Program-made: the position numbers and the translations under genes
Source: Thermoanaerobaculales bacterium
Lineage (GTDB): Bacteria; Acidobacteriota; Thermoanaerobaculia; Thermoanaerobaculales; Sulfomarinibacteraceae
Length of the DNA stretch: 64,000 bases
Assembly (NCBI GenBank): GCA_035358815.1
Contig: DAOPQC010000001.1
Span: 580,507-644,506 of the forward strand
Direction of reading: 5' to 3'
In this document: one piece after another, positions 18,187 through 25,685 of the stretch
Layout: each line of letters starts with the position of its first letter
Numbering within the stretch: the stretch's first letter is position 1
The notes under the pieces: model-generated
Seen by the model: only the letters and a program-made list of their open reading frames with translations
What the model was told of the DNA's origin: nothing
The model's database searches: none

Positions 18187-19761
18187 TCAGCGATCGGTCA
18201 CGCCCGCCTCGTTCGCCGCGCCACGGTTACGGCCGCGGGCGCGATCGATCAGCGCGGCGGCCGCCTCGGTTGTGATCATCAGCGCACAGAAGCTCGCCAG
18301 CAGCCAGCTGCCGACGAAGCCTTCGAGGTGCGGCGCGGAGCCGGAGCGCGCGAACAGGTGGGCGGCGGCGAGAAACCCGCAGCAGGCCAGCAGGTCGACG
18401 AGCCCGCGCCAGTCGCGGCGGTCGGAATGCGCGAAGGCGAGCGCCGGCAGCAGCAGCATCTGCCAGTAGTACATGTTGGTCACGAACACCACGTAGACGA
18501 AAAAGGCCCCCATGCCGAAAGCGAAGGCCTCGTCGTCGTGGCGCGAGATCACGAAGGCGAGCAGCGCGAGCAGGGCGGCGCGGGCGAGCCCGAACGAGAG
18601 CGCGAAGTCGCCGATCTCGACCTCGGGCAGCGAGGCGGCGACCGCGGCCGGCGTCCAGTCGAGGACGGCCGCCGGTCCCTCGTGCGCGAGCTGGAGGAAG
18701 ACGTCCCGGAACGAGTAGTTGATCGCGTAGTACTTCTCGAGCAGGTTGAGGTGGATACGCGCGCCGTACTCGAACCAGATCGAAGGGCCGCCGAGGAGGG
18801 CCGCGGACAGCGCGACGATGACGACGAGGGCGACGGTGGTCCAGGCCGCGAGCTCGAGGTGGGCGCGCGCGAGGCGCCGCGTCCGCCACCAGCCGATGGC
18901 GTAGTGGGCGCCCAGCGACACCGCGAACAGCGCGCAGAACGGCTTGCTCGCGATCGCCCAAGCGAGGAAGACGCCGGCCGCGCGGTCCCGCTTGCGCTCG
19001 AGCAGGCAGGCGGCAGCCCCGAGGGCGACCAGCCAGTCGAGGCGCAGGATGCTGCCGCCGAGGAAGTCGTAGGCGTTGGGCACGAGTAGGGCGATCGACA
19101 TCGCGATGCACATCGCGCGCAGGGAGAACGCGCGGGCGATCGCGACTGCCAGCGCGAGCAGCAGCGCCAGGTCGAGGAAGCTGAGCCAGGACAGGGTGCG
19201 GGCGCTTGCGGCGACGCCGGCCGTGAACACGCGGGCGAGCACGGCCCAGGACGGCGAGCCGGTGTTGCCGTGGTCGCGGATCACGCGCTCGAAGGGCAGC
19301 CCGAGCGGGCGGAAGAACGCCACGACGTCGTCGCTGAACGCCTGCCAGCGGGCAGGGTCAAAGCGCGCACGCGCGGCCTCGACCGACTGGCTGCCGGTGT
19401 GGGCCGGCCGCAGCTCGAAGGTCGTCAGGTCGCGGACCTTGGTGGCCTTTGGAACGTGGTACCGGTCCGCCATGGCCGCCACGGTCGCGTCGTAGAGGCC
19501 GTCGTAGCGCAGCTCGGGCAGGTACTTCGAGCCCAGGAAGAAGTGGTACTGCTCCCAGGCGTTGATGAGGCCGCCGTCCCAGCGGAAGCGGCCGAGGTTG
19601 ACGTAGGCGAGCGCCGATGCGGCGAGCACGAGCGCGAACGCGGTGGTGAAGGCCCGCCGCCGCCAGGCGACGCCGCGCTCGAGCAGGTACGACGCGACGA
19701 GCAGGCCTGCCAGCGCGCCGGCGATGGCGACTTTCGCGGTGGCGACGGTGTACGGGGTCAC
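18187..19761 (-). CDS. Polytopic membrane protein, possible GT-C glycosyltransferase
   Basis: A 524-aa integral membrane protein with about ten predicted hydrophobic helices. After the first helices there is a soluble loop (about residues 55-165) with acidic and aromatic residues, then alternating helices including AWAIASKPFCALFAVS and a C-terminal hydrophobic end. The overall layout resembles GT87/DUF2029-type glycosyltransferases that use polyprenyl-phosphate sugars, but a clear catalytic motif was not identified. GTG start with a poor ribosome site; it lies 24 bp after ridA on the same strand, so is probably co-transcribed. Confidence 0.65.
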   Translation of the reverse strand: MTPYTVATAKVAIAGALAGLLVASYLLERGVAWRRRAFTTAFALVLAASALAYVNLGRFRWDGGLINAWEQYHFFLGSKYLPELRYDGLYDATVAAMADRYHVPKATKVRDLTTFELRPAHTGSQSVEAARARFDPARWQAFSDDVVAFFRPLGLPFERVIRDHGNTGSPSWAVLARVFTAGVAASARTLSWLSFLDLALLLALAVAIARAFSLRAMCIAMSIALLVPNAYDFLGGSILRLDWLVALGAAACLLERKRDRAAGVFLAWAIASKPFCALFAVSLGAHYAIGWWRTRRLARAHLELAAWTTVALVVIVALSAALLGGPSIWFEYGARIHLNLLEKYYAINYSFRDVFLQLAHEGPAAVLDWTPAAVAASLPEVEIGDFALSFGLARAALLALLAFVISRHDDEAFAFGMGAFFVYVVFVTNMYYWQMLLLPALAFAHSDRRDWRGLVDLLACCGFLAAAHLFARSGSAPHLEGFVGSWLLASFCALMITTEAAAALIDRARGRNRGAANEAGVTDR

Positions 19762-19785
19762 GGTGACGGCCCGCGGCGTCCCCCG

Positions 19786-20169
19786 TCAGCCGGCGAGAGC
19801 GACGGCCTCGATCTCGACCATGGCGCCGAGGGGCAGCGCCGCCACCCCGAAGGCCGAGCGGGCCGGCGGCTCGCTCGGGAAGTAGGTCGCGTAGACCGCG
19901 TTCATGGCCTTGAAGTCGTTCATGTCCGCCAGGAACACCGTGGTCTTGACGACCTTCTCGAGGCTGGTGCCGGCCGCCTCGAGCACGGCGCGCAGGTTGC
20001 GCAGCACCTGGTGGGTCTGCTCCTCGATGGTGCGGCCCTCGATCGTGCCCGAGGCCGGGACGATCCCGATCTGACCGGCGGTGTAGACGAGGTCGCCGAT
20101 CCGGATCGCCTGGGAGTAGGGCCCGACCGCGGCGGGGGCGTTGGTGGTGCTGACGACGGTGCGGTGCAT
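19786..20169 (-). CDS. ridA: RidA family enamine/imine deaminase
   Basis: A 127-aa YjgF/YER057c/UK114 protein. RidA hydrolyses reactive enamines such as 2-aminoacrylate released by PLP enzymes. Diagnostic parts: PAAVGPYSQAIR near the N-terminus, VYTAGQIGI, QTHQVLRNLRAVLEAAG, KTTVFLADMNDF and the C-terminal VEIEAVAL. The ATG at 20169 lies 7 bp from AGGAGG; a GTG 9 bp further upstream overlaps that site, so is less likely. Normal family length. Confidence 0.93.
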   Translation of the reverse strand: MHRTVVSTTNAPAAVGPYSQAIRIGDLVYTAGQIGIVPASGTIEGRTIEEQTHQVLRNLRAVLEAAGTSLEKVVKTTVFLADMNDFKAMNAVYATYFPSEPPARSAFGVAALPLGAMVEIEAVALAG

Positions 20170-20267
20170 GAGGGTCACCTCCTGGGCTGATCATCGCCTC
20201 GCCGGCCCGCGGCCGCAACATGGAGACCCCGAATCGTCTCTCTCGCGCCAAGGGGCGAAGCCCTCAC

Positions 20268-20422
20268 GTCGTTCCCGATCCCGTTCCCGTTCCCATTCCC
20301 GAATGTCCTCAGAGGCGCCGTCGCGGCCCTCGCTGCACCGCCGGCTCGCTCAGCGGAGTCGCGTTGGTCGCCCCTTTGCCCACGATCGGGAACGGGAACG
20401 GGCACGGGAAGGGGAACGGGGC
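20268..20422. repeat. Inverted pair of GTTCCC and GGGAAC arrays
   Basis: CCGTTC hexamers at about 20270-20300 face GGGAAC hexamers at about 20386-20422 with an 85-nt spacer, so the RNA could fold into one long GC stem. It fills the gap between the epimerase stop and ridA start; no gene is seen in 20170-20447. Confidence 0.7.
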
Positions 20423-20447
20423 CCAGCCGTGGTGCGATGTCGACGGC

Positions 20448-21605
20448 TTAGCCAGCGGACTTGGCGTGCCACGCCGCGAGCACCGCGCGCTCCTTCTCCG
20501 GATCGAGTCCGGCCCGTGGCTTGGCGCGCCGCTCCTCGGGCAGCGCGCTCCAGTAGGCGAGGGTGTCGACCGCGGTCGTCGCAAGCGGCCGGAAGGTCAG
20601 GCCGGCGGCCTTGGCGGCGGCGATGCTCGCCGTCGCGAAGCCCGCGTTCTCGCCGGCCGGCGGCACCCACACCGTCAGCTCCGCCCACTCCGCCACCTCG
20701 TGCTGCTTGAGGAAGCCGGCGTCCAACCAGGTGAAGGAGACCTCGCCGCCGGTGGTCGCCCGGATGCCGTACAGCATCTCGGCGACCGACATCGGCGACG
20801 CCGGCCCGACGCCGTTGTAGACGCCGACCGCGCCGGCCTCGACCAGGCGGACGTACCACTCGCCGAGGTCGCGGCAGTCGATGAACTGCACCGGGTCGGT
20901 GGGGTCGCCGGGCGCGAGCACCTCGCCGCCGCGGTGGATCCGCACCGGCCAGTAGGTGAAGCGGTCCGAGTAGTCGCCGGGCCCGACGATCAGGCCGGGA
21001 CGGACCACGATCGAGCGTCCGGGGAACGCGGTCTGGGCGGCTCGCTCGCAAAGCGCCTTGAGCGGCCCGAAGTTGGTGTCCGTGATGTCCTTGTTGGTCT
21101 TGACGGCGGCGGCCTCCTCGGTGCTGATCTTCCCGAGCGGCGCGGTCTCGTCGGCGCCCGGCACCGAGGTGTCGGCATAGGCCGACATCGAGGACGTGTA
21201 CAGGTAGAGGTCGGCGCTGCCCGCGAGCAGCCCCGCCGACGCCTCGACCCAGCGCGGGATCGACGCCGTGTTGTCGATGACCACGTCCCAGCGCCGGCCC
21301 TTCGCCACCTCGGCGGCGAGCGCCGAGATGTCGTCGTTGCGGTCGCCGATGATCCGCTCGAGCGAGGGGAAGAGCTCGGTGTTGGTCTTGCCGCGGTTGA
21401 ACAGGGTGACCTGGTGGCCGCGCGCGACGGCATAGCTCACCATCGGCGGCCCGATCAGGCCGGTGCCGCCGAGCACGAGGATCTTCAGCGGCCGGGCGGC
21501 GCGGCCGACCTCCGTGCCGGCGGCCGCGGGCCGTGACGTCAGGGCGACGCCGGCTGCGCCGGCGAGGAGGGTCAGCTCGATGAAGTCGCGACGGGTAGTG
21601 GCCAT
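20448..21605 (-). CDS. Tat-exported NAD-dependent epimerase/dehydratase
   Basis: A 385-aa protein whose N-terminus MATTRRDFIELTLLAGAAG is a twin-arginine signal ending near RPAAAG. A Rossmann fold follows: LKILVLGGTGLIGPP, then FNRGKTN and a YTSSMSAYADTS segment, as in extended SDRs related to plant CSP41/isoflavone-reductase-like epimerases. The Tat signal suggests export folded with its nucleotide. The substrate is unknown. The ATG at 21605 has an AGGAGG site 7 bp upstream; the in-frame codons before it are not needed. Confidence 0.87.
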   Translation of the reverse strand: MATTRRDFIELTLLAGAAGVALTSRPAAAGTEVGRAARPLKILVLGGTGLIGPPMVSYAVARGHQVTLFNRGKTNTELFPSLERIIGDRNDDISALAAEVAKGRRWDVVIDNTASIPRWVEASAGLLAGSADLYLYTSSMSAYADTSVPGADETAPLGKISTEEAAAVKTNKDITDTNFGPLKALCERAAQTAFPGRSIVVRPGLIVGPGDYSDRFTYWPVRIHRGGEVLAPGDPTDPVQFIDCRDLGEWYVRLVEAGAVGVYNGVGPASPMSVAEMLYGIRATTGGEVSFTWLDAGFLKQHEVAEWAELTVWVPPAGENAGFATASIAAAKAAGLTFRPLATTAVDTLAYWSALPEERRAKPRAGLDPEKERAVLAAWHAKSAG

Positions 21606-21678
21606 CTCGTGCCTCCTGTACGGCAGCGGCAAGGCTGCAGCGGGCGTCCCGGGCGAGTATACGGGAGCACAGGAGGGT

Positions 21679-21733
21679 GGTTCGGGAACGGGAACGGGAA
21701 CGGGAACCGGATCGGGAACGGGAACGGGAGCGG
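21679..21733. repeat. GGGAAC hexamer array between divergent genes
   Basis: About nine imperfect GGGAAC units between the divergent starts of the epimerase and the SDR. This is the one array clearly at 5' ends. Read through in the + frame it would encode Arg-Glu repeats, which argues against longer upstream starts for the SDR. Confidence 0.75.
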
Positions 21734-21793
21734 GTGAGAGTCCCGCGCCTCAACCCCTGCTGTCGTACCATGGCCCACGTCGGAGGCAGCGGA

Positions 21794-22597
21794 GTGAGAC
21801 GCATCGACGGCACCGTGGCCCTCATCACCGGCGCCTCGTCGGGCATCGGGGCGGCGCTGGCGGAGGAGTTTGCGCGGCGCTGCGCCGACGTGGTGCTCGC
21901 GGCGCGGCGCGCGGACCGGCTCGAGGAGGTCGCGGCGCGGGTGCGCGGCCGCGGCCGGCGTGCGCTCGCCGTGACCTGCGACGTGACCCGGGACGGCGAT
22001 CTGGACGACGCGGTCGCACAGTCGCTGGCGGCCTTCGGCCGGCTCGACTGGGTGGTGGCGAACGCCGGCTTCGGGGTCGCAGGCGCGATGCACAAGCTCA
22101 TCCTCGACGACGTCCGCCGCCAGTTCGAGACCAACGTCTTCGGGGTGCTGCGGACGTTCTACGCCGCGCGCGATGCGTTGCTCGCGAGCCGGGGCTGCCT
22201 GGCGATCGTGGGCAGCGTCTCGGGAGAGCTCGCCTTCCCGAAGTCCGGGCCGTACTGCATGAGCAAGTTCGCGGTGCGCGCCCTGGCCCAGGTCCTGTGG
22301 TACGAGCTCGGCCGCAAGGGCGTGGGGGTGACCCTGATCGAGCCCGGTTTCGTCGAGTCCGAGATCCGCCGGGTCGATCGTTGGGGGGTGCTCGACCCGC
22401 AGCGACCGGACAACCTGCCGCGCTGGCTGCGGGCGCCCACCGGCGCGGTGGCCAGGAAGGCGGTCCGCGCGATCGTGCGGCGGCGACGCAAGGTCGTGAT
22501 CACCGGCCACGGCCGGCTCGCGGTGACGCTCGAGCGGTTCGCGCCGGGCCTCGTCGCCTTCCTGGTGCGCCGCTTCGGCGGCCGCGTCGGGCGGTGA
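21794..22597 (+). CDS. Short-chain dehydrogenase/reductase
   Basis: A 267-aa classical SDR. Motifs: TGASSGIGAAL, NAGFGVAGA and the catalytic YCMSK (Tyr and Lys spaced by 3). The C-terminus has basic residues RKAVRAIVRRRRK and a hydrophobic end, as in membrane-associated DltE/YqjQ-like SDRs. The GTG at 21794 has GGAGG 7 bp upstream; an ATG at 21770 in the same frame has none, and is the alternative. It is followed 9 bp later by the RNase H gene. Confidence 0.85.
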   Translation: MRRIDGTVALITGASSGIGAALAEEFARRCADVVLAARRADRLEEVAARVRGRGRRALAVTCDVTRDGDLDDAVAQSLAAFGRLDWVVANAGFGVAGAMHKLILDDVRRQFETNVFGVLRTFYAARDALLASRGCLAIVGSVSGELAFPKSGPYCMSKFAVRALAQVLWYELGRKGVGVTLIEPGFVESEIRRVDRWGVLDPQRPDNLPRWLRAPTGAVARKAVRAIVRRRRKVVITGHGRLAVTLERFAPGLVAFLVRRFGGRVGR

Positions 22598-22606
22598 GGC
22601 GGCGCG

Positions 22607-23497
22607 GTGGCCGGCCCCTTGCCGACTGCGACCCTGTACACCGACGGCGGCTGCCGGCCCAACCCGGGCCCCGGCGGCTGGGGCGCGGTGCTGCTGTGCC
22701 CCGGCTGCGACCCGGTCGAGCTGTCGGGGAGCGAACAGAAGACCACCAACAACCGGATGGAGCTCAGGGCGGCCATCGAGGGCCTGCGGGCGCTGCCGGC
22801 CGGCCATCGCGTCGAGCTCTTCACCGACTCCGAGTACGTCCGCAAGGGCATCACCGAGTGGATGGAGCGCTGGCAGCGCAACGGCTGGCGCACCGCCGCC
22901 AAGAGGGAGGTCCAGAACGGCGATCTCTGGCGCGAGCTGGCGGCCGAGCTCGAGCGCCACCGCGTTTCCTGGCACTGGGTCAAGGGCCACGCCGGGGACC
23001 GCTGGAACGAGCGGGCCGACGAGCTGGCGGCCGCCGCCATGCCCCGGCCTCCGCTGCCGGTGGACGATCCGGGCGCGGTGCACCTGTTCCTGGCGGTCGC
23101 CCACTCCGGCAGGCGCGACACAGGGGCGTGGGCGGCCGTGCTGCGCTTCGGCGAGCGTGAGCGCGCGATCGCCGGGCAGGAGCCCGGGGCCTCGGCCAAC
23201 CGCATGCACCTCGTCAGTGCGGTGTCCGGGCTCGGCGCGCTCAAGCGCCGGGTCCGCGCGCATTGCTACACGGCCTCGGACTACCTCAAGGACGGGGCCA
23301 CGGCGTGGCTCGCCGGCTGGCGCGCCCGCGGCTTCTCGACGCGTGACGGCAACCCGGTCGCACATGCCGAGCTGTGGCGCGAGCTCGACCGGCTCCAGCA
23401 GCGTCACGACGTGCGCTGGCACGTGGCGAGCCGGGACGAGCTGCCGGAGGAGATGGAGGAGGCGAAGCGGAGGGCGCGGGAGGCGCTCGCGCCGTAG
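22607..23497 (+). CDS. rnhA: Ribonuclease HI with a second, degenerate RNase H domain
   Basis: A 296-aa protein. Residues 1-143 are a complete RNase HI, which cuts RNA in RNA-DNA hybrids: Asp13 (YTDGG), Glu52 (RMELRAA), Asp74 (TDSEY), His128 (KGHAG) and Asp138 (WNERAD) are all present. Residues 157-292 repeat the fold (GAWAAVLRFG, NRMHLVSAV, YTASDYLKDG, AWLAGWRARGF, AELWRELDRL), but the acidic residues are replaced (Glu to His201, Asp to Ala223). The second domain probably binds nucleic acid or regulates without cutting. GTG start. Bacterial RNase HI is usually about 155 residues. Confidence 0.92.
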   Translation: MAGPLPTATLYTDGGCRPNPGPGGWGAVLLCPGCDPVELSGSEQKTTNNRMELRAAIEGLRALPAGHRVELFTDSEYVRKGITEWMERWQRNGWRTAAKREVQNGDLWRELAAELERHRVSWHWVKGHAGDRWNERADELAAAAMPRPPLPVDDPGAVHLFLAVAHSGRRDTGAWAAVLRFGERERAIAGQEPGASANRMHLVSAVSGLGALKRRVRAHCYTASDYLKDGATAWLAGWRARGFSTRDGNPVAHAELWRELDRLQQRHDVRWHVASRDELPEEMEEAKRRAREALAP

Positions 23498-23621
23498 GCG
23501 CGCCCTCGCCGGCTTCAGCTTGCTCGCCCGGTTCCGTCTCCTTGCTCGTGCCCGTGCACGCTCGTTCGCTCCGTCCTCGAGGACGCTTCGCGCCGTTTCT
23601 CTGACGGCGCTCCCCGTGGTT

Positions 23622-23693
23622 GCCACCTTTGGCGATTTCAGGTGTCAAGCGCCTCTTGAGGAAAATCGTCGTCCCGAAATCGCCAAAGATGGC
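23622..23693. repeat. Long stem-loop: 18-bp stem, 36-nt loop
   Basis: GCCACCTTTGGCGATTTC (23622-23639) pairs with GAAATCGCCAAAGATGGC (23676-23693) with one mismatch. It lies between rnhA and the cyclophilin gene, which converge here. The stem shape resembles three further hairpins to 27.6 kb. Nothing else is supported in 23498-23835 apart from a short GGGAAC-type tract near 23750. Confidence 0.75.
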
Positions 23694-23710
23694 ACGCCCG
23701 CAGAACGCCC
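23682..23710 (+). repeat. Dispersed GCCANGATGGC repeat, copy 3 (diverged)
   Basis: GCCAAAGATGGCACGCCCGC followed by AGAACGCCC shares the start, centre and end with the copies at 18137 and 32524. Its left part is also one arm of the hairpin above. Confidence 0.45.
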
Positions 23711-23835
23711 TTTCCTCGCACTTGCCTCGCCTCTCTGGTGCGGGTACGGCAGCGGGAACGAACCCCCAGCCCCTCACCCCTGACCCCTTCCTCTGCGGCA
23801 CCGCCGGCGTCCCCGGACCGCCGTCGGAGCCAGGG

Positions 23836-24351
23836 TCACTCGGTGATCGTGATCCGGTTGACGCGGATCGGCTCGAGAGGCCGGTCACCCTTGCCGGTCG
23901 GCGAGCGCTCGATGGCGTGGACGACGTCCATGCCACGGATCACCCGCCCGAAGACCGGGTGCTTCGACGGACCTGGTGTGAACCAGTCCAGGTAGTGGTT
24001 GTGGACGGTGTTGATGAAGAACTGCGAGCCGCCGGTATCGGGCCGGCCGGTGTTGGCCATCGACAGCGTCCCAGGCTCGTTGGAGAACCGGGCGCTGTCG
24101 AGGTGCTCGTCCCTGATCGTGCCGTGGGGCGGACCGCCGGTGCCGCAGCGGGGGCTGGCGGGGTCGCGGCTGTACGGGCAGCCGAACTGGATCATGAAGC
24201 CGTTGATGACGCGATGGAAGTGCAGGCCGTCGTAGAAGCCGCTCTTGGCGAGGTCGACGAAGTTGCGCGCGGTGATCGGCATCTCCTCGAGCAGGATCTC
24301 CACGTCGAAGCTGCCCTTGGTGGTGTCGAAGGTCGCCGTCGGGTTGGCCAT
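23836..24351 (-). CDS. Peptidyl-prolyl cis-trans isomerase (cyclophilin)
   Basis: A 171-aa cytoplasmic cyclophilin that speeds proline isomerisation in folding proteins. It has no signal peptide. Motifs: FVDLAKSGFYDGLHFHRVINGFMIQ with the catalytic Arg in FHRV, GTLSMANTGRPDTGGSQFFI and the C-terminal HPVFGRVIRGMDVV. A GGAG site lies 7 bp before the ATG. An insertion around SRDPASPRCGTGGPP is typical of some bacterial PpiB-like forms. Confidence 0.94.
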   Translation of the reverse strand: MANPTATFDTTKGSFDVEILLEEMPITARNFVDLAKSGFYDGLHFHRVINGFMIQFGCPYSRDPASPRCGTGGPPHGTIRDEHLDSARFSNEPGTLSMANTGRPDTGGSQFFINTVHNHYLDWFTPGPSKHPVFGRVIRGMDVVHAIERSPTGKGDRPLEPIRVNRITITE

Positions 24352-24390
24352 GGCCGCGCTCCTTTCGTGCGCGCCACCTTAGCACGCCGC

Positions 24391-24471
24391 CTCGACGCGC
24401 GGCGGGCAGAGGCCCCGGGCGTGTCTCGTGCGTGAGGTGGCGCGGTTGGCCTCTGCCCGCCGCGCGCCGAG
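24391..24471. repeat. Long stem-loop: 24-bp stem, 33-nt loop
   Basis: The arms at 24391-24414 and 24448-24471 are inverted copies with one mismatch; the core CGCGCGGCGGGCAGAGGCC is perfect. The hairpin lies between the divergent starts of the cyclophilin and TraB-family genes. Confidence 0.8.
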
Positions 24472-24554
24472 AAGGCCAGTGGAGTACGAACTCCCGGGCC
24501 GTGGCAAGATGGAGCGCCCGCTTGCGGCAACGCCGGTGGGCGGAAGGAACGGGG

Positions 24555-25466
24555 ATGGGGCACAGAAACCGGATCGTACTGGCCCTGCTCTTGGCGGCGC
24601 CGCTGGCGGTCCTGATGGCGCCCGCAGCCGGCGGCGTGGCGCCGGACGGCACCGGGGAAGGGCCGAAGCACTGCCTGTGGCGGGCCCGCTCGGCGACCAA
24701 CACCGTCTACCTGCTGGGTTCCATCCACATCATGCGGCCGGACGCCTACCCGCTCGCGACGGTCATCGAGAGCGCCTTCTCGAGCTCCGCGGTGGCCGTG
24801 TTCGAGGTCGACCTGTCGGCCGGAGCGACGGCCGACTCGGCTCTCGGAGCGCTCGATGCGGGCAGGCTGCCGGAGGGGCGCACCCTCTCCGATGTGGTGT
24901 CGCGCGAGACCTACCAGCTTGCCCGCCAGAGGCTCGCGGACGCCGGCTACGACATCGCCGCCTTCGCGCGGATGCGGCCGTGGATGGTGGCGACCACGCT
25001 GACGGTGGCCGAGCTCCAGCGCGCCGGCTACTCTCCGGACGACGGCGTCGACCAGCGCCTCCAGCGGCGCGCGAACGACGCCGGCATGCGGGTGGTCGGG
25101 CTGGAGACCGTCGACGACCAGCTCGCGCTGTTCGCCGAGCTCACGCCCGAGGAGGACGAGGCCTTCCTGGTCCAGACCCTGAGCGAGCTCGCCGCCCTGG
25201 TTCCGCAGGTCGGCGAGCTCACCGCCCACTGGCAGGCCGGCCGGGTGGCCGAGGTTGAGGCCCTCCTGGGGGAAGGGTTCGCGGCGTTCCCCCGCCTCTT
25301 TGAGAAGCTGGTCGCCGACCGCAACCGGCGGTGGCTGCCGCAGATCGAGGCGCTGCTCGACGGCGACCAGCGGGCGTTCGTGACGGTCGGGGCGCTGCAT
25401 CTGGTCGGCGACCGGGGGCTGGTCAGGCTGCTCGAGGCCAGGGGCTACCAGGTCGAGCAACTGTAG
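24555..25466 (+). CDS. TraB/GumN family secreted protein
   Basis: A 303-aa protein with a signal peptide (residues about 6-28, LALLLAAPLAVLMAPAAGG). Family motifs are LLGSIHIMRPDAYPL near residue 54 and the C-terminal TVGALHLVGDRGLVRLLEARG, each containing the G-x-x-H signature. Family members are proposed to be metal-dependent proteases (Tiki-like), but the activity is untested for most bacterial GumN proteins. The ATG at 24555 has GGAAGGAAC upstream. The stop codon forms the edge of a long stem-loop. Confidence 0.88.
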   Translation: MGHRNRIVLALLLAAPLAVLMAPAAGGVAPDGTGEGPKHCLWRARSATNTVYLLGSIHIMRPDAYPLATVIESAFSSSAVAVFEVDLSAGATADSALGALDAGRLPEGRTLSDVVSRETYQLARQRLADAGYDIAAFARMRPWMVATTLTVAELQRAGYSPDDGVDQRLQRRANDAGMRVVGLETVDDQLALFAELTPEEDEAFLVQTLSELAALVPQVGELTAHWQAGRVAEVEALLGEGFAAFPRLFEKLVADRNRRWLPQIEALLDGDQRAFVTVGALHLVGDRGLVRLLEARGYQVEQL

Positions 25467-25541
25467 GATCGCGCGGGGCATTGTCCACTGGTCGGGTCGC
25501 GTTCCTGAAGCGTTCTGCCGGACACTGCCCCGCGCGATCCT
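25465..25541. repeat. Long stem-loop at gene end: 22-bp stem, 33-nt loop
   Basis: AGGATCGCGCGGGGCATTGT (from 25465) pairs with its inverted copy at 25520-25541, with one mismatch. It begins at the stop codon of the TraB-family gene and could act as a terminator or mRNA stabiliser. No T-run follows. Confidence 0.8.
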
Positions 25542-25685
25542 AAGTGGATGCACTGCGCGCATCCTGGACATCGACATTTCATGCGGCTCGGCGCGCATGG
25601 CGGAGAGGGATCTCCAGCGATCAGACACCCTGTCGTCAGGTTCGTGGACCTCGAAGCGCCGGGCCCGCGCGCCTATACTCCCTCC

